Below, piece after piece: positions 25,849 through 35,700 of a DNA stretch of 64,000 nt. The notes beneath the pieces are model-generated. The model saw nothing but the letters and a program-made list of their open reading frames with translations. It ran no database searches and was not told the DNA's origin. How positions within the stretch are numbered: position 1 is the first letter of the stretch; every line of letters begins with the position of its first letter. Location: assembly GCF_011046555.1 (NCBI RefSeq), contig NZ_CP049246.1, forward strand, positions 2,914,001-2,978,000, read 5' to 3'. The stretch comes from Sphingobacterium lactis. GTDB lineage: Bacteria > Bacteroidota > Bacteroidia > Sphingobacteriales > Sphingobacteriaceae. The translations under genes and the position numbers were made by a program.

Positions 25849-27195
25849 TCAATGGTTAGTATCATCTTCCAGCTTCCGATACAAAGTAGCCAGTCCGATT
25901 CCCAAAAGCTTGGCAGCCTCCGTTTTATTCCCCTTAGTATGGGCCAAGACGCGCTGGATATGCTTAAGTTCCATTGCCGAAAGCGTAAGTTGAGCCGGTT
26001 TTCCACTACCGGGCATGGGATGTCCGATTTCATAGGGCAATGCATCGATATCCAGAACCTCACCTTCCATGAGAATTAAACTACGCTCAATAATATTCTT
26101 TAACTCCCGAACATTACCCTTCCATGCATGCTTTTCCAATGCTGCCACATAGCTTGGAGCAATTTGCGGTATGTTCCTGTTTAATTTCTGGGCATGTATG
26201 CCAACGAAATGATCGACCAACAAAGGAATATCGGATGGACGTTCATTCAGGGATGGTAAGGTGATGGTAAATACGGAAAGTCTATAATAGAGGTCAGAGC
26301 GGAAATTTCCCGCAGCGGCTTCTTCTTCTAAATTTCGATTGGTGGCCGCGATGATTCGGACATCCACTTTCTTTGGTTTGGTTTCACCAACTTTCAGAAA
26401 TTCACCGGTTTCTAACACACGCAGCAATTTGGCCTGCAATTCCAAGGGCATCTCGCCAATTTCATCCAGGAATAATGTTCCTTTATCAGCCTCTTCAAAT
26501 AAGCCTTTCTTATCACGTGTTGCGCCGGTAAAAGAACCTGTAACATGTCCGAAAAGCTCCGATTCCAAAAGGTCCTTACTTACTGCAGAGCAGTTCAATG
26601 CGACAAATGCTTGGCCCTTGCGTGGACTTTCAAAATGGATCGCCTGGGCAAAAACTTCCTTACCTGTACCCGTCTCGCCCAATAGCAGGACCGTTGCATC
26701 CGTCATAGCCACTTTCCGTCCCAATCCGATAGCCTCCAAGATCCCTTTCGACTTACCAATGACTTGATCAAAGGCGTATTTCTTGCCAACCTGAGCCTCC
26801 AGTCTTTGCAGTTTCTTTGCCATGGCAACTTTCTCGAAGGCCTTATGCAATAGCGGCAAGACCTTATTGTTGTCATCCCCTTTTGTAATGTAATCAAAGG
26901 CACCATTCTTCATGGCCTGAACCCCATCGGCTATCTGCCCATAGGCGGTCATCAAGATGACCTCGGCTTCCGGTGCCAATTGCTTGATCGTCAAAACCGC
27001 ATCCACCCCATTGCCATCCGGCAATTTCACGTCACAAAGGATGACATCAATTTCCGATTGCTTCAGCAATTGAAAACCCGACTTCAACGTACCGGCCTGA
27101 ACAACCACTATATCCTCCCACTCCAATTGAATGATCCGCGCCAGTAAGGACCTAAGTTTTTCTTCATCGTCAATAAGCAATATTTTCTTCGGCAT
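25849..27195 (-). CDS. Sigma-54-dependent response regulator (NtrC type), putative kdp activator
   Basis: A 448-residue regulator from ATG 27195 (a TTG two codons upstream is in frame). The receiver domain (about 1-120) has acidic pocket DDEE (9-12) and phospho-acceptor Asp55. The AAA+ domain has Walker A GETGTGKE (173-180). The sigma-54-contacting loop is GSFTGA (220-225), a variant of the usual GAFTGA. The C-terminal Fis-type helix-turn-helix (about 405-445) contains KTEAAKLLGIGLATLYRKL. It lies directly upstream of the kdp operon, in the place where KdpE is expected, so it probably activates kdp from an RpoN promoter when phosphorylated by the kinase at 16564-18282. The link to the kinase is inferred. 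Confidence 0.9.
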   Translation of the reverse strand: MPKKILLIDDEEKLRSLLARIIQLEWEDIVVVQAGTLKSGFQLLKQSEIDVILCDVKLPDGNGVDAVLTIKQLAPEAEVILMTAYGQIADGVQAMKNGAFDYITKGDDNNKVLPLLHKAFEKVAMAKKLQRLEAQVGKKYAFDQVIGKSKGILEAIGLGRKVAMTDATVLLLGETGTGKEVFAQAIHFESPRKGQAFVALNCSAVSKDLLESELFGHVTGSFTGATRDKKGLFEEADKGTLFLDEIGEMPLELQAKLLRVLETGEFLKVGETKPKKVDVRIIAATNRNLEEEAAAGNFRSDLYYRLSVFTITLPSLNERPSDIPLLVDHFVGIHAQKLNRNIPQIAPSYVAALEKHAWKGNVRELKNIIERSLILMEGEVLDIDALPYEIGHPMPGSGKPAQLTLSAMELKHIQRVLAHTKGNKTEAAKLLGIGLATLYRKLEDDTNH

Positions 27196-27312
27196 TAGCA
27201 AGTGTATTTAAAATCCTGAGACTAATGTAGGGAATAGAATTCAGAAGCGCACAAATTTGGGGAGAGAGATGCATCAACCGCAGCAGAACGTTGTAAAATT
27301 TCCACCAAATAA

Positions 27313-27343
27313 AAAATCCTGAGGTGGGGAACCTCAGGATTTT
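27313..27343. terminator. Strong hairpin, terminator-like
   Basis: Perfect 13-bp arms AAAATCCTGAGGT and ACCTCAGGATTTT with loop GGGGA. It is placed before the 19-codon frame at 27369. On the minus strand a T-run follows, but no minus-strand gene ends here. Confidence 0.6.
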
Positions 27344-27368
27344 ACCAAACCAATTATTAACCTAAATT

Positions 27369-27428
27369 ATGAAATTATATACTCTTATTACTCTTTTGCT
27401 TTTCTCTGCAACTATAACGCAAGCTTGA
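27369..27428 (+). other. 19-codon signal-peptide-like open frame, gene remnant or leader peptide
   Basis: ATG 27369 to TGA 27426-27428. The sequence MKLYTLITLLLFSATITQA looks like a complete signal peptide that is followed at once by a stop. It follows a strong hairpin. It may be the decayed start of a secreted-protein gene, a leader peptide, or chance. The next gene, a thermonuclease with its own signal peptide, starts 106 bases downstream. Confidence 0.35.
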
Positions 27429-27520
27429 TACCTATCTTATATTCAACCGAGTACATTAACATCTTTTAACATAACGGACGCGTCATTTCATGAAGCACAA
27501 TAAATCCGAACCTGAATTGT

Positions 27521-27528
27521 TACTTTTG
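27521..27528 (+). promoter_or_regulatory. -7 promoter box for the thermonuclease gene
   Basis: TACTTTTG fits TAnnTTTG and is followed by only six bases before ATG 27535, implying a leaderless or nearly leaderless mRNA. Confidence 0.5.
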
Positions 27529-27534
27529 CAGCCT

Positions 27535-28038
27535 ATGAGAATAAAGTTACTCCTGTTGCTGTTCTGTATGGTTTGTTGCATGGATATAGTCCATGCGCAA
27601 CAGATTCTCCAGGGAAAGATTGTGCGTATTGCCGATGGTGATACCGTTACTTTACTGGACAGCCTGAACCAACAGCACAAGATCCGTCTGCATGGAATTG
27701 ATTGCCCAGAGCGGCACCAGGATTTCCACCAGGTGGCGCGAGATTATGTAGGTGAATTGTGTTATGACAAGCAGGTTAAGGTTGAGGTAACGGGAAAAGA
27801 TCGATACCAACGTATTTTGGGCAAGCTGTACCTGGACCAGCAAGAGATCAACCTTTTACTGCTGCAACAGGGATTGGCTTGGCACTATACACAATTTGAT
27901 AAATCGCCAGCCTATGCCCAAGCAGAACGCGAAGCCCGATTGGCCGGCCTTCACATTTGGTCCTTAAAGGATGCCATGGCCCCCTGGCTTTTCAGGAAGC
28001 AGAAACGGGATCGGCAAAAATCCAACATTACGAAATAA
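27535..28038 (+). CDS. Secreted thermonuclease (SNase family)
   Basis: A 167-residue protein starting at ATG 27535; the frame extends upstream to 27490 but the extra residues would precede the signal peptide. After the signal peptide (about 1-21, ending VHAQ) comes an SNase OB-fold. Conserved features are VRIADGDTVTLLD, RLHGIDCPE with the calcium/phosphate-binding Arg and Asp, and DRYQRILGKLY with the second catalytic Arg. It degrades DNA/RNA outside the inner membrane. Unusually for the family, two Cys lie in the signal peptide region. Confidence 0.9.
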   Translation: MRIKLLLLLFCMVCCMDIVHAQQILQGKIVRIADGDTVTLLDSLNQQHKIRLHGIDCPERHQDFHQVARDYVGELCYDKQVKVEVTGKDRYQRILGKLYLDQQEINLLLLQQGLAWHYTQFDKSPAYAQAEREARLAGLHIWSLKDAMAPWLFRKQKRDRQKSNITK

Positions 28039-28040
28039 AA

Positions 28041-28065
28041 AGGAGCGCCTCGAAAGGGCGCTCCT
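28041..28065. terminator. Terminator between thermonuclease and phospholipase genes
   Basis: AGGAGCGCC and GGCGCTCCT form a 9-bp stem. The best T-run follows on the minus strand, so it mainly ends the phospholipase transcript, while also closing the thermonuclease gene. Confidence 0.75.
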
Positions 28066-28092
28066 CATTATATCTTAGCTATCTTAGATATC

Positions 28093-30558
28093 TTAGCTAT
28101 TCTTTCCCATCAATGGATCGGTCGTACTGGGTTTACCATCTTCTTGGTGCCCTGCAAATCGGAAAAGGAATTCAGGATCATTCGGATGTTGGATAGCAAA
28201 GTCATACCAACCATCGGACGATTCCAGGTTCCATTGCAATTTGCCGGAACCTTCAGGAACGTTCTGCGCTGCCAAACCATAGGAAACATCAGCGACAACC
28301 AACCTTTCTCCAGCAGTATTGGCCATCACCTGAAATCCTTTTCGAAAATCAGCAACCTTGACTTTTATAGGGTATGGTTTTGATTGCAGTGAACCTTTAA
28401 AAAGTCTGTAAAAACCATTCGGACCATGCACGGTAAAGCTGAATTTTCTATCCGGAAAATCTGCAATTTTCCAGTTGTAGGTCAGGAGTTCATTTTCCTT
28501 GGCCGTAAAGCTCCACACCTTCCCCGGTTCCCACGCACCATAGGACACCAAACTCATAACCTGAAAAGGTGCAGCATGGTCCTTGGTCGATTTACGGAAT
28601 ACGCCCTCAACTTCAAATTGCATCTGTACGATTCCCTTTTCCTGGTCAATGACAAGATTTACATCCATGTTGTACGGGATAGCACAGGCAGGTTTTGTTC
28701 CTGGCTCTTGCAGGTTAAGTCCAGTAGGTCGCAGCAGATCTTCTTTCCATAGCGTCAGCGTCCTTTCGTCCAATGTTTCGTAACCCGCTGGCAATGCTTT
28801 GTTTTTAGCGGTATAAATACGTTCCACATATTGGTCACGGTCCACAAAGTCAATTTTTGGTCTTTGGCTATCCGGAACCGGCCTAAAGACCGATGTCAGG
28901 TCTCCGCAGACCAACCGGCGCCACGGGGTTATATTTTCTTCCCTAACTTTTTTCTTGTATTTCTTCTGCAGGAAATGTTCCAGAAATTGCAGGTTCGAGG
29001 TCAGGTCAAATACTTCTGAGTTCACCCAGCCCCCTTTTGTCCATGGGGAGGCCACGACCATGGGAACCCGATAGCCCAATCCAATCGGACTATTAGGGAA
29101 GTCGATTTCTTTATTGATACGCTTCCGCTCCTGATCCTGTGTGACATATTCCGCTACGGTATCCAATCCTTTGGGCAGTGCTCCGGAATGGGGATCGGAA
29201 CTCAATGGTGGCACAAATGGGGAGACATGGTCGAAATAACCGTCGTTTTCATCATAGGTCAGGATAAAGATGGTCTTTTTCCAAACCTCTGGATTTGCCG
29301 TTAGGATATCCAAAGTCTCGGATACATACCAAGCCCCGTACCATGGTGATCCCGGATGGTCCGAAAAGCGCGATGGTGCAACCAACCAAGAGACCGTCGG
29401 TAATTGTCCCTGTTTGACATCTTCTCGGAATTGATGGAAGACATCACCCTGCGGAACCTGAACGGTCTTCTGTTCCCCATTTTCCGTATAAGTAATTGAG
29501 GTTAGCGCATGGTACGCTGGATCATGTACGTTCGTGGTAAAAGCTTTTCTATGGATGGCTTGCTGCTGTTTTGAAAGCTTGGCGAAATTTTCCGGGCTAT
29601 ATGCTGCTACATCGCTGCGATAGCCTTCCAATTCTTTCACCACTTTTTCGTAGGCTTCTTGATTGGCAAATTTAGCAACCGTTAACAGGTGCTCAATTTC
29701 TTTCACTCTCCGCTTCGCAAATGCATGGTAGGCCGGGTGGAATTTCACCTGATACTGTTTATGGAATTCCAAATTATTGTCGGTAAAATTGGCTAGCCAA
29801 CTTTCTTCCTCGCCTTCAAATCCAACGGGCAGGCTCAGCTCATTCTGGTACACTTTCCATGAAACACCAGCTTCTTCCAGACGTTCCGGATAGGTTTTCC
29901 AGGACACATCCTTATAATTGATCTGGTAATTGTCGACATGGGCAGTAGATTCCGGATTATGGGCTTCTTCCCGGACCGTACCGGACCAGAAGTACGATCG
30001 GTTTGCGCTCGTGCCGGTTAAGGATGAACAAAAATGCTGATCACAGACGGTAAAGGCGTCCGCAAAAGCATAATAAAATGGGATATCCTTTCTTTCATAA
30101 TAGCCCATGGTTAATGGGATGTGCTTATAGGCCTCGTTACCGGGTTTCTTCGCTTCCAGCCAGTTGTCCATTTTCCCCTCATTTCGGGCTGCAAGCATAT
30201 TATGCCAACTGTGTGGGAGATCACCCATCCAGGTGGCCTTGGTATTCACGATATCGAGATGAAATGGTGGATGTATCTGCTTATTGCCATTCGATTGGTA
30301 CCAAACCGGGAGACCATTGGGTTGCCGCATTACACGAGGATCATTAAATCCACGAACACCTTTCAGGGTACCAAAGCAGTGGTCAAACGATCGATTTTCC
30401 TGCATCAGAAAAACGATATGCTCGGCATCAAGGTAGGTTGATCCCGCTTTTGCTTCAATTGCCAAAGCCCGCTGAATGGAGGCTGGCATCACATGAATGG
30501 CTGCTGTCGCTCCTGCTAACATGGAGGCTTTTTTGAGAAAATCTCTTCTACTATCCAT
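28093..30558 (-). CDS. Phosphocholine-specific phospholipase C, Tat-exported
   Basis: An 821-residue enzyme. The N-terminus carries a twin-arginine signal (SRRDFLKK, then a hydrophobic stretch to about 32). The phosphoesterase core starts IVFLMQENRSFDHCFGTL (about 48-65), with further metal-site motifs SLTGTSANRSYFWSG and FILTYDENDGYFDHVSPF. C-terminal beta domains (about 640-815) match the DUF756 pair of bacterial phospholipase C (PLC-N/PLC-H type). It hydrolyses phosphatidylcholine-like lipids after folding in the cytoplasm and export by Tat. It may serve in phosphate or choline scavenging. It is monocistronic. Confidence 0.92.
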   Translation of the reverse strand: MDSRRDFLKKASMLAGATAAIHVMPASIQRALAIEAKAGSTYLDAEHIVFLMQENRSFDHCFGTLKGVRGFNDPRVMRQPNGLPVWYQSNGNKQIHPPFHLDIVNTKATWMGDLPHSWHNMLAARNEGKMDNWLEAKKPGNEAYKHIPLTMGYYERKDIPFYYAFADAFTVCDQHFCSSLTGTSANRSYFWSGTVREEAHNPESTAHVDNYQINYKDVSWKTYPERLEEAGVSWKVYQNELSLPVGFEGEEESWLANFTDNNLEFHKQYQVKFHPAYHAFAKRRVKEIEHLLTVAKFANQEAYEKVVKELEGYRSDVAAYSPENFAKLSKQQQAIHRKAFTTNVHDPAYHALTSITYTENGEQKTVQVPQGDVFHQFREDVKQGQLPTVSWLVAPSRFSDHPGSPWYGAWYVSETLDILTANPEVWKKTIFILTYDENDGYFDHVSPFVPPLSSDPHSGALPKGLDTVAEYVTQDQERKRINKEIDFPNSPIGLGYRVPMVVASPWTKGGWVNSEVFDLTSNLQFLEHFLQKKYKKKVREENITPWRRLVCGDLTSVFRPVPDSQRPKIDFVDRDQYVERIYTAKNKALPAGYETLDERTLTLWKEDLLRPTGLNLQEPGTKPACAIPYNMDVNLVIDQEKGIVQMQFEVEGVFRKSTKDHAAPFQVMSLVSYGAWEPGKVWSFTAKENELLTYNWKIADFPDRKFSFTVHGPNGFYRLFKGSLQSKPYPIKVKVADFRKGFQVMANTAGERLVVADVSYGLAAQNVPEGSGKLQWNLESSDGWYDFAIQHPNDPEFLFRFAGHQEDGKPSTTDPLMGKNS

Positions 30559-30771
30559 AGACTATATGTGGTATAGGATACCGTTACTTTACATTAAGTT
30601 AATATTGAAATTCAATTTAGTAAAATATTACACAATATCAGGAATGAGGAAGATGGAGAAGGATGTATGTAAAACGAATAATACAGTGTCACAGCGAAAT
30701 AAAAGGAAAATTTATTGACCTATAGGTAACCAAAATGAATATCATGTTCGTTCTCCATACATAAAAAAAAG

Positions 30772-30804
30772 AGTCCCGCACTGGCAATATGCACAGGCGG
30801 GACT
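30772..30804 (-). terminator. Terminator of the susCD operon
   Basis: AGTCCCGC and GCGGGACT form the stem, with a run of eight T following on the minus strand. Confidence 0.85.
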
Positions 30805-30852
30805 ACAGTTTTTTATTCACTTCAATCGGAAAAGAATTCCGATTGTCCATTA

Positions 30853-32730
30853 CTATTCGTAACCTGGATTTTGTTCCAATTTGGTATTTCTATTGATTTC
30901 ATCCCTATGGAAAGAAGTGAAATACATCTTATCGTTCCAGCTTCTGTTTTCAATACCCGGATTCAACGTGCCCACAGAATAGGTATAGGTATAATTGTCC
31001 AAACTGTATTGATACAATTTAACATTTTTACCAGGCTTTAACTGACCGAAAATATTAATCAAAGTCACTTTTCTACCTAAGGTTGTCGGTGCGATCATCC
31101 ATCTACGCGCATCGAAAAAGCGGTGTTCTTCATAAGCCAACTCAATGCGACGCTCATTGCGGTATCTGTCTTTCAGCGCTGCGCCGGTCTCTGTAATGGC
31201 CGGCATACCCGAACGGAAACGAATTTTATTCAACCAGGTTTTTGCTTCCGCATCTTCACCCAGTTCAATACAAGCTTCAGCATAGTTTAAGATCGCTTCG
31301 GTGTAACGCAATATCGGCCAAGGAATGCGTTGACGGGTATTCTGATCGGTAATGGCCGGATCGGAATCCACGAATTTGCGGTAATAGTATCCTGTATAGG
31401 ATCCGTTCCAGTCTTCAATAACACTATTACGGGTGTCCAGACCAAATACGATTACTTTCGCACCTTTATCATCCAACACCTCATAGCGTCCGGTTTGAAT
31501 CTGGTTTGCTGGGTCACGGGATTTCACATCATCCGTTCTTGGTTTCCAACCGGAACCGTCATGACTAATCGTTGCATAGAACCGTGGGTCCCGATCCGTA
31601 TACGGGCTCGCCTTATCGGCGGCATTGGTCCAGTTGAACTTGGTGCCATCGATTTTTTCATAGTCATCCACCAACAGCTGGATCGGTGAATTTCCGGACC
31701 AGTTGTGGTAACCATTGGGACCATTGTCACGGCCTACCCATCCCCCACGCTCATCCTTCAAGTCGATAAAGAATCGACCAAGGATCAAATCCTTCTTACC
31801 ATCTGTATTGGCAACTTTAGACCCGCCGCCCATGGCAATATCATGGTAGTTTGCACGACCTTCTTCTGGTGTAGCCGGTGCCGTAAGATCTAATTTATAG
31901 GCATATTCTCCATGGTCCAAAACTTTCTTGGCAGCATCTTTCGCTGCTTGCCAGCGCGCACGTCTGTCACCTGACACATACCCCAAAAATTGCGGTGATT
32001 TATACCCACTGATCAGGGATGATTTCCCCTTCGCCGTCGGCATATCGTGCAGATCACTTGCGGCATAGGTCAGTACCCGCGCCTTCAAGGCCAGCGCAGC
32101 CACTTCGTTGGCTCTACCATCCACTTTTGAAACAGTGGATAACAAGGTTGCCGCCGAATCACAATCACTTACGATCTGCTTGATGCACTCATCATAGGTG
32201 GAACGCTCCAGCATGTAGTCCGGTTCGCCTAATTCGTACACTCGGGTAACCATCGGAACGGCACCGAACATGCGGACCAAATTTTGATAAAAGTAAGCCC
32301 GAAGAAAATAGGCTTCGCCCAAGAGTTCATCTGCTTTCTGTTTATCGCCAAAGTTTGGATCTCGCAGTTCCGCAATGGCGGTATTGGTTGCGCGAATGCG
32401 ACTGTACATATTCCCATAGCTGTAGGTATCCATAATATACCCTTGATCAGCTGCATTCGAACGGCTTTCCGTAACGGTGTTGATGCCGCGCCCCGGATGC
32501 GTAAAGAACGCCTCATCTGTCATCGAAGCCATCTGCTGTTCGTAAAAACCGCCTACCCCAAATCCATTGTAGATTTCGTAAATAAAGGCCTGCGCCAAAG
32601 CAGGATCAGACCATACCAATTCTTTAGGTGCCTCATTTAATGGTTGTGTATTCACAAAGTCATCATTACAGGAAGCCACCAATCCCAATAATGCAAGGGA
32701 TATATATTGTATTTTGAACTTATTTTTCAT
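30853..32730 (-). CDS. SusD/RagB-family nutrient-binding lipoprotein
   Basis: A 625-residue outer-membrane lipoprotein (lipobox LVASC, Cys21) followed by NDDFVNTQPL, a typical SusD start. The N-terminal tetratricopeptide-like helices (LGEAYFLRAYFYQNLVRMFG) and C-terminal RYTEAILNYAEACIELG and NERRIELAYEEHRFFDARRW are SusD signatures. It caps the SusC transporter 11 bases upstream and binds the glycan or other nutrient. The ligand cannot be told, and no glycosidase or sigma/anti-sigma pair lies beside it. Confidence 0.96.
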   Translation of the reverse strand: MKNKFKIQYISLALLGLVASCNDDFVNTQPLNEAPKELVWSDPALAQAFIYEIYNGFGVGGFYEQQMASMTDEAFFTHPGRGINTVTESRSNAADQGYIMDTYSYGNMYSRIRATNTAIAELRDPNFGDKQKADELLGEAYFLRAYFYQNLVRMFGAVPMVTRVYELGEPDYMLERSTYDECIKQIVSDCDSAATLLSTVSKVDGRANEVAALALKARVLTYAASDLHDMPTAKGKSSLISGYKSPQFLGYVSGDRRARWQAAKDAAKKVLDHGEYAYKLDLTAPATPEEGRANYHDIAMGGGSKVANTDGKKDLILGRFFIDLKDERGGWVGRDNGPNGYHNWSGNSPIQLLVDDYEKIDGTKFNWTNAADKASPYTDRDPRFYATISHDGSGWKPRTDDVKSRDPANQIQTGRYEVLDDKGAKVIVFGLDTRNSVIEDWNGSYTGYYYRKFVDSDPAITDQNTRQRIPWPILRYTEAILNYAEACIELGEDAEAKTWLNKIRFRSGMPAITETGAALKDRYRNERRIELAYEEHRFFDARRWMIAPTTLGRKVTLINIFGQLKPGKNVKLYQYSLDNYTYTYSVGTLNPGIENRSWNDKMYFTSFHRDEINRNTKLEQNPGYE

Positions 32731-32741
32731 GATTTTCCGTA

Positions 32742-35700
32742 TTAAAATGAGACCATTAAACCTGTATTCAGCAATCGCGCCTGTGGATAGTAATGCCCTA
32801 GTGCATTCGTCCCTTCCGGATCGAAAACTTTCATCTTACTGAACGTTAAGAGATTCTGCCCGCTCACGAAGAGGCGTGCACTGCTGATCCCTACTTTCTT
32901 GGTCCAATCGCTATTGAAGTTATAGCCCAATTCCAACGTTTTCAAACGGATATAATTTGTGTTCTTCAACCAATAGGTATTGTTATAGGAATAATACTGG
33001 TTACTCCGGTCCGTGATCCGTGGGTGTTCCGAGCTCGGGTTGTCAATGGTCCAACGGTCCTCATAGAAGTCCAATAAGAAGTTACCGATGGAACCGGATT
33101 CATCCGTACCGATACGGACTTCCCCACCGGTCGCTCCCTGGAAGAGAACGGAAAGATCAAAACCTTTATAGGTGAATCCCAAGTTCAGACCGCCCTGGAA
33201 GGTAGGTACTGAGTTTTTGTCCCGACGCACGCGGTCATTCGGCGTAATCTTACCATCACCATCGTAATCCTGGTATTTCATGTCCCCAGGTTTCAATTGA
33301 GACGTGATGTCATCGTAATTGATGGTATTTGCATCAATCTCTGCCTGATCACGGAATACACCGTCGTATATGTAATACAAACCTGCATTAATCGGTCTGC
33401 CGGTACTCTTTTGGTATTCCGGTGCTCCAGGTGCCTCATCCCAGAAAACAATCTTGTTCTTGGCGTAACCACCATTCACGGAAGCACTGAATCCCAATTC
33501 ACCGAAAGTCTCCCGATAGCCCACATTAAAGTCAAATCCGGAGTTGTCCACTTTACCTATGTTCTCGGAAGGAAGCGTCATCCCTGTACTCTGCGGCACG
33601 GAAGCGTCACGGCGCCAAAGGATACTCTCCCGCGAGTTCTTGAATACATCGATCTCCGCATTCATCTTTCCGCCCATAAACTGGAAGTCGAAACCTAAGT
33701 TGTAATTATTGGCGACCTCCCAGGTAATGAACATATTCGGCACTCTTCTTTCGTAAAGGGATTTCACCATTTCATCATTGATGATGTAGGTTCCGAAACC
33801 ATAGGTCGAGAAGTATTGGTATTCCTGTAGTGCCCCATCATAGTACACATTGTCATTTCCCATCTGTCCGTAGGAAGCACGGATCTTGAAGTAATTCACG
33901 AACGGTACACTTTCTTTCCAGAAGTTCTCCTCGGACACGACCCAGCCCAACATCGCACCAGGGAAGAAACCATAGCGGCTATTCTCCGGGAACATATAAG
34001 AACCATCGTATCGCCACAGCAATTCTGCGATGTACTTATTCTTGTAGTTGTAATTTGCCCGGCCGAAATAGTTTAGGCGAGCACGCTCCCACGCTGAACC
34101 ATCCGCATTCTTTTCCGCATCACCACCGGCAAATAGGTAATCGATTTCCGTAGATATGAAATACCTCCGGAAGGCGGAGAAATTATCGTTGCGTATCGTT
34201 TCACGGTTCACCCCGGCCAATATGTTGATGGTATGGTCTCCAAACACCTTGTCGTAGGAAGCAATGGCACCCATCAGGATATTCATTTGGTCTTCGTTGC
34301 TCTGTGTCAAACGAGGATCTGCTGGTCCGCGTCGACCAGCGGTTAACTTTGGCGTAACGCCATCATCTTCCATGGCGTTATTCTGCCAAGTGTACAGGTA
34401 CCAAGGAATCTCCCATAATTTACTATTCCGAACATATTTGTCAACTGCAGCATTACCGGTCACTTTCAATCCTTCCACACCTGGGATCTGGATTTCTACC
34501 TGCCCATTGGTTTGGAAATAATAGCGTTTGTCGCGGTTATAGCCCGTTGCGTTTGTGGCAATAACGACTGGATTTTCTCCATTTTCGATATCGGGTCCTG
34601 GCATGCCATTCGGCCAGTAAGCCGGCATGGTAGGGTTACCGCGCATCAACATCCTGAATATCGTTCCCGCTCCCTTCGTCGGGAAATTCCGGTTCTCTTG
34701 TCTACCCAAGATCCCGAATTGCGTCTTTACATATTTATTGATATTCGCATCCAGATTCACGCGAATATCGTATTGTTTATAGCCTGTAGCGGAATTCTTG
34801 TAATAACCGTCCTGATCCTGATGTCCAATGGACAAGAGGTACTTAAAGTCTTCCGAACCACCATCCAATTGCAGGTTGTGTTTCTGTTGCGGCGACCAGG
34901 TCTTCAACGCATCGGCATACCAGTCGGTATTAGGGTGGCCCCAAGGATCAGACCCATCGGCAAATAAGCGCCTATCTTCGAGGTCGAAAAAGGCCTCCAG
35001 ATTTTCGCCATCTTTTTTCTTGTAAATGCCTGTCGTGTTAAATGCGTCCAAGGCAGGTTTCCATTCATCCGGATTGAGGGTAAAAATCTGCAATTCATTA
35101 CGCATTTCCGCATATTGGGAAGCATTGGCTAATTTCGGAATAACGGTAGGTTGCGAAAAACCTTGGTTAAAGGTATAGGACAAAAGCGGCTTTCCTGTCT
35201 TTCCACGTTTTGTGGTGACAAGGACCACACCGTTTGCTGCACGCGCACCATAAATGGCAGCGGAAGCATCCTTCAAAACGGAAATGTTTTCGATATCTGC
35301 AGGATTCAATCGGTCCAATCCACCTGCACGTGCAGGTATACCATCGATTACGATCAATGGTCCGGAATCGCCCAGCGTATTGGTACCCCGAATCCGTAAA
35401 CCGGAACCATCGTAGCCCGGTTCTCCACTGCCATTGGTGGCAACGACACCGGGAACCCGACCAGCCATGGCATTGGAAAGGTTGATGGCAGGAGATTTCT
35501 TCAATTCATCCCCTTTTACGGCTGCTACGGCTCCCGTGACGGTCGCTTTCTTCTGCGTACCATAACCTACCACGACTACTTCATCGATGTTGTCCTCGGA
35601 AGTCATCATATCGACTTGGATACTGGTTTGGTTGGAAACAGCAACTTCCTTGGCCTGTAAACCGACAGAAGTAAACACTAAGGTCGCAGAACCAGGTACG

